DNA of 64,000 nucleotides. It comes from Pterobdella sp. o SKG-2022 (lineage: Eukaryota; Annelida; Clitellata; Hirudinida; Piscicolidae). Position numbers and translations under genes: made by a program. Where the stretch lies: the NCBI GenBank assembly GCA_964035795.1, contig OZ038320.1, positions 23,872,118 through 23,936,117 on the forward strand. The letters run 5' to 3'. The notes beneath the pieces were generated by a model, which had not been told where the DNA came from, made no database searches, and saw only the letters and a list, made by a program, of their open reading frames with translations. Shown here one piece after another: positions 38,501 to 46,400 of the stretch; positions within the stretch are counted from its first letter, which is position 1, and each line of letters starts with the position of its first letter.

Positions 38501-40668
38501 GATCCATCTAAACTCATTTATAAAAATCAAGTTATTAACATTATTCCAAATTCTAAAAGTTGAAACTTCAAAATGAAATTTGCTGAAACGCATAAGATTT
38601 AAACAACCAACAACTCTACCCACCTTTTCTTGCAAAAGCTTAACAGAGTTTGATGTTTCGTCAAAGGCGCCAACATTTGTGAAATTATTGGCTGGATTAT
38701 AAGGAGGAGTAGCAGATGCTTTATTGAAGCTATTATTAGGCGCGTTATCACGGATGTTGAGAGAAGTGTGGTCAGATGCAGTGTTGGATGGCTGCTTGAT
38801 GGAGTCCCATTGTATTACTGCTTCGAACATGCTTTTGTCAGTCAGGTCAAAATCAGGCCTGAAGAAGATCTGGTCAAGTATCCTATTTATTAATGGTAGT
38901 TTATTTGATATATTATTATATATATTATATTTTTTTAATTTTGGAGAGATGAAGATTTGTTTTAACTAATAAAGCTTTCAATAATAATATCGTTTGACAG
39001 AAGCACTTCAAAATTTATTATAAAGAAGCAAAATATTAAATTACAAAGTTTTAGTTGAGTGTACAAATAGTGTATCAAGATTTCATTCTATTTCCCATTT
39101 AAGGCTTTTATGCTCATTATATTATTTATATATTCATGAAAACCTAACTGAAATAATGAAGAAAAAATGATATTAGTTGTTTCTTCAAAAAAAAAATAAA
39201 CACATTATCAAGTTTTTTAATAATATGAGCCAGTCTCAAAAATATTTCATTTTCTGGGAGAGTTTCATGATTTGAAACTTTCTTTGGAATATTTTCATTA
39301 AAAGTTCTTATAAGTTTGAAATTTTTATAGTAAAATTAATTATTATTGTTATTATTATTTTTATCATAAAGAAACACTCAGACTTTAGGAATGGCTGGAT
39401 CCTGTTGGTGCATCCTGGTGCTTAGTACTGTATGGTAAAGTGTGCCATCATGCTACATTGAATTATGCAGAAATGAGGTGTGAAACTTGCATTAAAAAGT
39501 GCATTCATGATAAATTTTTTTATTGGTGCACCATCAACTCGTGTTACATTTATTTAAGCAGAAATAAGATATTTTGCTTGAATTAAAAAAGGAATTTTAT
39601 GATTAAATTTTTCATTAGAAGATACAAGTAATTAAGGTTCTATTGTTTTGCTAGAAAAACATAGCTTGAAAAGTGCATAATATTGAGTTATTTCAAAGAA
39701 TCATTTTATTTAAATAGAATATGTAAGTTTCAGAAAAAATTGTTCAGTTATACTAATTTTTTCAAACCTTCATTTTTCTTTTTTTGTATCTCATTTTTAT
39801 TTTCTTCCACTGGACTTGTTCGATTCTTTAAATAATTATATAAATATATCAGTGCGTTTTGATGATATCATGTGGTTTTTTTAATTTCAACAATATTTTC
39901 TTGTTACAGTAATCAGAATATTCAGCATATAAACACACAATAAGCTTGAATGAGATAAATAAATCCAAAAATACTAAATAAAAAATATTATTTTCCCCAT
40001 GGTACCATATTTACACTAGCATAACCACATGTTCCCTTTGAAACCAGCAACCATTCACATTCTGAGCCAAAAAACATAACTATCTATAATTTCAGAATCT
40101 AGAAAATACAGTAACATACTGCACAAGTATTTTTGATAAAATCTTTGAAGTAGTTGATTGAGACAGGAGGGATTGAGGGAGAAGGAATGATTGGGGGAAT
40201 CCTACCAAATGCTTCTCCCCATATTTTAGTGAAAATGTCAGTTTCTCTCTTGCTTAAACGAGGATTGTTCAACAAAGCTGCCATGTTCACACTTGAGTTT
40301 TGAGTTTTCCAACTTTTTTCATTTGAATCTTTAGAGGTTGTAATAAATTATTAATATTTGAGATAAAGCTCATTAAAAGGCAATAAAAAACTAAATTATT
40401 CACCAGTTTCCATTTTTGAAATATTTTCAGCAGATGAGTGACCATGGACTTTGTTGACATGATCTTTATAATCTACTTCACTGACACCTTCAATAGGCAA
40501 TGAAGGACATACGCCATTATAACCATACAAACATACATATGATCCCCCTTCCTTTACACAATGAGTTTCTTTCAAATGATTATAAAAATCACATGATGAA
40601 TAAAATTTCAATGTTTTTCCTTTTTCCTTTTGGTTTAAGTCACAGAACTTACATGAATAATTTGTCAT
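26587..40668 (-). CDS. VPS54: VPS54, GARP tethering-complex subunit, complete
   Basis: 29 exons (5' to 3'): 40668-40404, 40328-40120, 39825-39768, 39427-39384, 38869-38624, 38297-38195, 37964-37925, 37315-37216, 35979-35837, 34852-34678, 34492-34385, 33898-33849, 33546-33450, 33354-32768, 32567-32504, 32335-32243, 32013-31864, 31741-31692, 31333-31251, 30843-30808, 30594-30537, 30365-30260, 28913-28826, 28454-28309, 28101-28021, 27424-27357, 27325-27271, 27224-27127, 26686-26587. They give about 1166 residues in one frame, against 977 in human. Clear matches: NNPRLSKRETDIFTKIWG, KLLQEK, LMATVQQTQPTIQLLLST, RHFGSQLLELEKVI, LILDNERWKQADVP, CQLVLGAGA, DYNEHIGEISVKMVGIID. VPS54 holds VPS51-53 together at the trans-Golgi network for retrograde transport from endosomes; its C-terminal domain binds endosomes. 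The extra length comes from an N-terminal Cys/His exon and an acidic Ser-rich linker in the 587-nt exon. The exon 16/17 border (32243/32013) is the least certain. Confidence 0.95.
27505..27545 (+). repeat. Dispersed repeat, TTTAGCCTCATCATAAAA family, copy 1
   Basis: AAAAGTTTAGCCTCATCATAAAACGTTAGTTTATTG. It matches the reverse complement of 37055-37110, and its first half matches 52785-52815. Confidence 0.6.
27745..27910 (+). repeat. tRNA-derived SINE, copy 1
   Basis: The head (GCCCCTATAGCTCAGTGG) contains a Pol III A box (TAGCTCAGTGG) and a B box (GGTTCGACACC). The body (CCACATAGAGTAGCGCCC, GTGAAACCAATCAATTGTGC) ends GATCGACA followed by a run of ten T. ACACATT occurs just before the head (27738-27744) and after the tail (27918-27924), a probable target duplication. 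It lies in a VPS54 intron. It is not a functional tRNA: the anticodon arm does not fold. Confidence 0.8.
29164..29749. mobile_element. MITE-like foldback cluster: four alternating copies of one 25-30 bp terminal repeat
   Basis: The motif CTGACCAAYAGRATNGAAGCAG occurs at 29170-29196 (+), 29340-29368 (-), 29427-29450 (+) and 29716-29749 (-). The outer pair extends to TTTTTCACTGACCAA / TTGGTCAGTGAAAAA. Within each half, a second inverted pair includes CCCGCTAAGAA and AGCGGGAGAAA. It has no coding potential. This fits two head-to-tail non-autonomous DNA transposons or one nested insertion in the VPS54 intron (30260-28913). Confidence 0.7.
33933..34110 (-). repeat. tRNA-derived SINE, copy 2, with 12-bp target duplication
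   Basis: The same family as the 27.75 kb copy, in reverse: head with TAGCTCAGTGG and GGTTCGATCCC, shared body (GTCCACATGGAGCAGCGCC, GTGAAACCAATTAATTGCGC), end GATCGACATAC and a T-rich tail. ATGAGTCAATGA flanks it exactly at 33921-33932 and 34111-34122. It lies in the VPS54 intron between 34385 and 33898. Confidence 0.88.
34918..34967 (+). repeat. (GATAT)n-like tract, left part
   Basis: Imperfect GATAT/GATATG units, interrupted at 34968 by the solo LTR and resumed at 35315. Confidence 0.75.
34968..35314 (-). mobile_element. Solo LTR (347 bp) inserted in a GATAT tract
   Basis: The unit starts TGTCACCAGAGG and ends TTTCTGTGACA, so it has TG...CA ends with a 6-bp inverted repeat (TGTCAC/GTGACA). 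GATAT flanks both ends as a 5-bp duplication, though the host tract is made of the same unit. On the minus strand it has a TATA box (GTATATAAGGG) and about 110 bases later AATAAA, in the U3-R order expected of an LTR. No internal region or second LTR is present. It lies in the VPS54 intron between 35837 and 34852. Confidence 0.75.
35315..35341 (+). repeat. (GATAT)n-like tract, right part
   Basis: The tract continues after the solo LTR with GATATGATATATGATATGAT. Confidence 0.7.
36402..36504. repeat. Long near-perfect inverted repeat (hairpin), arms about 45 bp
   Basis: The left arm 36402-36446 (CGAAACTTTTTGATATATTT...) and the right arm 36460-36504 (its near-perfect reverse complement, ending ATCGAAAAGTTTCG) are separated by about 13 bases. 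It lies in the VPS54 intron between 37216 and 35979 and is probably a small foldback/MITE. Confidence 0.8.
37055..37112 (-). repeat. Dispersed repeat, TTTAGCCTCATCATAAAA family, copy 2
   Basis: On the minus strand: AAAAAGCTATACTTTTTGAT, then AAATTTAGCCTCATCATAAA and ACGTTAGTTAATTGC. It shares the core and right side with 27505-27545 and the core and left side with 52770-52815. Confidence 0.65.
38094..38150 (+). repeat. (GATA)n microsatellite
   Basis: Seven tandem GATA units, then degenerate GATA-like units, in a VPS54 intron. Confidence 0.85.
40404..40668 (-). other. VPS54: VPS54 first exon: C2H2-like zinc-finger module
   Basis: 88 residues starting at an ATG with CKFCD (Cys-x2-Cys), then DFYNHLKETHC, KEGGSYVCLYGYNGVCPSLP and YKDHVNKVHGH. 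It looks like a degenerate pair of C2H2 fingers. The donor ACTG|GTGAAT leaves phase 1, and the next exon begins AT, giving ...MET-D-SNEKSW in the VPS54 frame, so this exon is joined to VPS54. Human VPS54 as I remember it has no such module; other invertebrate orthologues may. Confidence 0.8.
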
Positions 40669-41032
40669 TTTATTCTTTGACAGCTTCTAAATTGATTGTC
40701 ATATTTATTATGAAACGTAAAATTATGAAATGAGTTAAAATTTACACAATAAAATAATTTAAAATTAATTTCTCATCCGAGTAACTAATGTAAAATAGAA
40801 CGTATTGAATATAAATCGATTTTTAGTATTATAATAACTAAAAGTGAAACACAAAAGTATCCTAAGTCTCTGACTACTTAAACAAAAGTTATTTATATCA
40901 TTTTCAGTATTTTTATAAATAAGTTTTTCATTTAAATAGGGAGACTAATAATTTAATTTATAAACGATATCACTCAAAAATCCAAAAGTGTCAAAACATA
41001 TGAGTAGTAAAAAAGATAGAAATTTGAATAAA
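40669..41032. other. Intergenic gap between the 41-42.6 kb gene and VPS54
   Basis: About 360 bases of AT-rich DNA that must hold the VPS54 5' leader or promoter and the 3' end of the next gene, both on the minus strand. No clear TATA box was seen. Confidence 0.4.
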
Positions 41033-42630
41033 TTAGTAAAAGTGGAAGGTTGGAATAAAAGACTGCAAGGCATCCGGATAATCTGCCAAGTCAAAACTCT
41101 TTCTTTTCGAACGAGATTTGAACTCTATAGGACTAAAGTATGGGTCGATCGTCTCACCAGACATTCGCCTCCTTTCTTCTGAACGGCTTCTTAACAGGTT
41201 GGTAGGCGATCGAAATGTTTTCTGACGTTGGACCTTCTGCACCACAGGGTTTCTCAGGCCTGCGAAGTACCCCGGATCACCATATTTAAACATTCTGTTC
41301 GAAACGTTTGTATTCAAATGAAAAAAAGGTCGCTCTGATTTATTTCTTCGCTTTTTTTGAGACAAATTAGCGTTGTTGTTGTCATTTGGTTTTTTATAAT
41401 GATTTTTAGTTCTTGAAACTTTGCGTGTTTGGCTACTCTTTTTTTCTATATTTGATTTAGTGGTCTTTTTCTTCGGAACGTCTTCTATGACTGAAGTAAC
41501 TTTCAAAACTCCATATGGGTCCTGGAATGTTTGAAGGTTAACACAGGTGGTTATAGTTATCATTAAATCAAGGTGACCTTAATTTGTTTTATGATATCCT
41601 CTATGTCCAACTTGGGCCACTGTCTTTTAGCCCTGCCCATTCTCAGTCCGAACATTTTAACGAGAAACTCAAAAAAGCTTTCTAATTTAATGAATTATAA
41701 TTTTATTAACAAAAATAGACTTGCAAAAAATAAATCGATAATTGAGAAATTTTTTGATCCGATTATTATTATTATTATTAGTTTGTTTTTATAATGATAT
41801 CATAGGATTGGATCAAAGAAATTTAATAAATAATTCAATTTTTCATTTTAACTTTTGAATCTCGAATAATATTGAAGAATTTATCTTTTTATTTAACATA
41901 ATTCTAGAATTTCCGACACTCGATAATAACTTTCATATAGCGGCAGAAGCCAGGTCTCTGCTAGGAAACAACCTGCAGTTGTTTAGGAATGATTTATGGG
42001 ACGAGACATCAGAAACAAAGGTGAGGTCACTGGGAGGTCTGACAGCTGGAGGAGGTGAAAGTCCCACCTCAAACACCTTGTCATCGTTGCGTGCTGCCTC
42101 TTGTTTATAACTTTTGTACGCTACTTGGCTGGTATGCGGCATTTGAAACTGCGTAGGCTCAAAATAAATGTTTTTTAGATTATTTTCTTTTTGGGATTGC
42201 AAATCCATGTAATAGTCTGATTTATAATTTGAAACGTTTGTGTTCGAATATTCTGGAACACCACTACTATTCTTGATTACATAGGCATTGCGACTGGGAT
42301 AAAAGTGCTCATATATAATGCATCTGTTATTGTTGTTTTCCGATGATTTCATATTCACACTTCTTTCATAGACATTTTTCCAAGTAAAACTTTTCAGTTC
42401 TCGACTGCGTTTGTGCTGAATTTAATTAAATCAATTACAGATTAAAAACGATTTTAAATTCAATTTAATGAGTTCCAAAACAAAATTTTCTAAAATAACC
42501 GTTTCTTTCTTGCTGGATTTTTTCCTTTCTGCTAATGGTAAGTAATTGAAAATGAGTAAAAGACTTTAAAAAAGAACAAGTAACCTTTTCTTCTATCTGT
42601 GAAGTTTGATATTGTGTGGCGTGGAATCAT
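41033..42630 (-). CDS. Compact five-exon gene for a basic low-complexity protein (~350 aa), unknown
   Basis: Exons 42630-42585, 42528-42500, 42415-42031, 41681-41578 and 41521-41033 join in frame (1053 nt, 350 residues and a stop). Start MIPRHTISNFTDRRK; then Lys/Ser-rich ERKKSSKKE and a disordered Asn/Ser part. The best ordered segment is FFEFLVKMFGLRMGRAKRQW followed by PKLDIEDIIKQIKDPYGVLKV across the fourth intron. The C-terminal 160 residues are Lys/Arg/Ser-rich (KKKTTKSNIEKKS, NLLRSRSEERRR). The fourth intron is only 56 nt. The charge and low complexity suggest a nuclear or cytoskeletal protein; that is a guess and no family is recognised. The exon 3 donor (A|GTGACC) was chosen for phase and could be wrong. 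Confidence 0.5.
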
Positions 42631-43463
42631 AATTAATATGCTGAAACTTAAAGGGCGACTCAGCGCTTCGTTGTAAGTTATGATTTGTTCGATTATGAAC
42701 CTTTGGTTATTATTAGTAGAAATTAATATATAACATATAATCTATTTTTATTTTAATTATAAGTTGAAGTTTCGATTTCATTTGAGTCGTTATGAAAACT
42801 TGGATTGATGTTTCGTGCAAGTTTTGTTTTTGAAGATATTGTTTACAGTCCTAAATTGATTACAAAAAAAAATGAGGCGGTTGAATAGCTTTTTATTGAG
42901 TATGAAAATTTTTTTTTCAAAAATTTAAATAAAAGGCCATAATCAGGAAATGGCTAGGAATTTTGAAGACACAGAAAACTGACGAAATCAAACCTGCGAA
43001 AAGAAGTTTCAATTATAAAAGATATGTTTTTTATATATAACTATTTTCCTTGAAACCCTAAAAAACGTAAATATGAAAGACAATTTGGTTTTCTTTATTA
43101 AAATAACATTTTCAAGTACTTATGAGGGATTCAGAAAAAACTTAGTGTTGAACTAATTTTTCAGATATCGGAAATCCCAAAAATTGAAGATATTCAAATT
43201 GGGCGCTTTTAATGATTCATTATTATAGAGTTTTATATAGGGCGTAATTAAAATAAAAATTAGCTTCTGAAGAGCTAAAACGTTTAGTAAAAAAAACCTT
43301 TGATATTTAATAAGTAAATCACATTTATAAATTTAAACTACAATTTTAATCATATACAAGATCGCCTACACTAGCAGCTTAATTGAAAAAAAATAATAGG
43401 TTATTACTTGTAAATTCAATACAATTAAAAATGTGGTTATAGTGGCACAAACTTCATAAGTTT
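42631..43463. other. Intergenic, nothing recognised
   Basis: AT-rich. It should hold the promoter of the 41-42.6 kb gene and the 3' end of the MEI4-like gene. No repeat or RNA gene was seen. Confidence 0.4.
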
Positions 43464-46400
43464 CTAAGCCACATAAAAATAATACTTGATGAAATTTAAA
43501 ACTAATGAATGATATATTGAAAGGTGTAACAATGCACCCACATTTGCATTCCACATAGGTTTTTCACTTGTTGCCCAGACTAGCAAAGCAAAGGCAATAA
43601 ATTTATGAAGTCGTTGACTAGAAAAAGTATTGAAGACATCTTCTCTTTCCAACAATTATCTATTTGGAAGTTGTCTATAGTTCCACGACTAAAAACAATG
43701 ATGAAAGTTTTATAATCAATTCTTCTTTCAATATAGTGTTAATTTACAAAAAAATGACATGTAAAATAGGTTTGCTTTATCACAGTGATTCTAACTTAAT
43801 AGATTAAAACAAAATGCCATAAAGGGATTTAAATATAAAGCACCTTCCTTCATGCACAGCCTGCTCATGTGCATCTGATAATTCTTTCATTTTTCTCATC
43901 AAAAGGATTATTTCTTCGACATTTCTGATGAAAAAAAAAGGAAAATTTTGGATGCAATCAAAATCAGCTTTTAGACCTTTGCCAAATGAGCAAAAATTAA
44001 GTTTTTATATAATCTTTTAGATTGTATCTATTTTTATTTCAAGAATTTTTTGTTTTATTGGTCATGCATGATGCATTTTATAGATAAAATTCATTTTGAA
44101 AAACTATCGTTTTTGAATAAAATGAAAAGTTTTTATGTAAAAAATTTGATCTTACTTGAGGAAGGAGCTTATTGAGCACAATGAATGAAGTGAAAGAAAG
44201 CAATTTTGAACGTAATTAATTGCTTTACTCTTTGTGAAATCAGTTAACATTGAGCTAGGTTGGTCTAGATGACAGAAAAAATTTGATATACTACTAAGGA
44301 CATTACAGATTTTATCGGATTCCTGATCATAATAGCAGTATTTTAGTATAAAAAACAATTTTTTGTTAATATTTTTATCTTTGGTTATTTGATTATAAAA
44401 TTTTAATAAAATTCTAAATTAATTATTTTTACCAACATCGATAGCCCATTTTTTAGCTTTAGTCCAAACTTCATCCTTACAGAAATTCAGAAAAATGCGA
44501 CACAGTGATACCAGCTCTGAAAATGGAGCGTATGAGGGATTATACCGAGATATGACAGACAAAGCCTAACCAGCAGTTTTCAATACATGATCTTTGCCAG
44601 CTAGTGTTTGAATGAGAAATAAATGAGTTTTCATTTCACATTTAGCACTTAAAGTTTATAAATGTAACATGTAAGTCTACACAACTCTAAGGTTAACCGT
44701 GAATGGCTTGCTTATTGACACGTATTAAAGATAACTGACTTTTTTTTTTTTTTTTACCCCAAGCACCCTAGTCTTTTTGGGTGCTCCTCATGTCCCCATC
44801 AAGACCGTTCAGTGGTCGAGAAGCTCAGCCGCTCTCGCGGGGTCGGTCTACAGACTCTCAGGACCCAGTGTGGGTGGAGTATTTTAGTTTGGGGTCAAAA
44901 TTTAAGCCAAAGATGGTAGGGTTGGAGGTAGTGGGAATGGGAATGTTGTTGATGGGGATGTTCAGGGGCTTGTTATATTCTGATGAGTCTGGGGTCGTGA
45001 GAGTTGATGTGGTTTTGGTAGGGTTGATTTTTAGGTTGTTATTGTGAGCCCATGTGTGTATTTATGGCTGATTCTAAGTATAAGAAGGCGATCTCGAACA
45101 ACTATGTGAGTCATTGCACTCAGGTTTATCAATGAAAAACCGCAATTTAAATAAAAAATTTGTTTTTTGAAATTAATAATTTTTTTTCAAAAAAATTTAT
45201 TTTTTATATTTTAATTAAAAATATGTTTTATAATTTTGAATTTTTAAAGCAAATTTTAAAATTAATTTTAAAAATAGTTCACATTTCTATTTCCGCTTAC
45301 AAAGCTTTTGTTCTGGTCATTTCTATTTCGATTTTTCTTGCTGAAAAAACCAATTTTTGAAAAGTCAAAAAATGTTAGTTTTTTAAAAATATTAATTTAT
45401 CAGAATGTTTAAATATTTACGGATTTTACACAAAATCTCATTTATTTTATATATATTAATGTATCAGAATGTTCGAATATTTACAGATTTTACCAAAATA
45501 AGTGAGCAAGTCTATTAAATTGCAGGAATTTTGAATGCTTCATAGAGAAGACACACACTAACCCGCTTCAATTCTTATCTACCTCCCATTTAAACAATTT
45601 CTCACAAAACTACATTTTTGCTTCAAAAAATCTTAGTTCGAAATCATAAGTAGTATCATTAATCTAGGTCAACTGGTCTTAATCCCACTCACTGGGACAT
45701 GTACAGCAATATAACCTAATATGGTGAATCTATCTGTCAAAACACAGAGAGCCAGATGTGAAAATATTATACAGGAAAAGTGGTTGTTGACTTTCACCCA
45801 GTACATCAAGGCCATGGGGAAGATATTAGGCATTTGTTCCTCAGACCTAGAGACAAGTCAATAGCTGCACAAAAACTTTCAATGGGTATAAACTTTTTGA
45901 ATGTCATTTATTTAAAATTCTTACATAGAAGACATCTGTATATAAATGTCTTAAGAGTTTTTTTCAGTTCTAAATATTTATAAAAAATTTATAAGGTGTG
46001 GATTATGATACTATCAGAACACAACTTTGTTTCAAGCCTCAATTCCAGCTGTTAACTAGAAAAGAAATAATTAATATTCGGAATCAATTCATGTTATCCA
46101 GATCGTTGCATCCAAATGATTACCAGAATATAAAAATCTGGATAACAGAAGCTAAACAAATTGTCAGGTTCTATAAACTTCCAGATGAACCTTGTTCTGA
46201 AAGTTTGGATCTAGAAGATTTTTTATTAATTTCTTTGTCATTAATCGGGCTGTAGCATTGCAGGATAGTCATCTCAACATGCTTTCCTTTCATTCTAATT
46301 TTAATGAGTCTGCTACTCACAGGTTTCCACTCTAGCATTTGCCTCACTAAACCTTTTCTTAGAATCATGGCTACTCTTTCTTGGTATTGAGCATCTTCTA

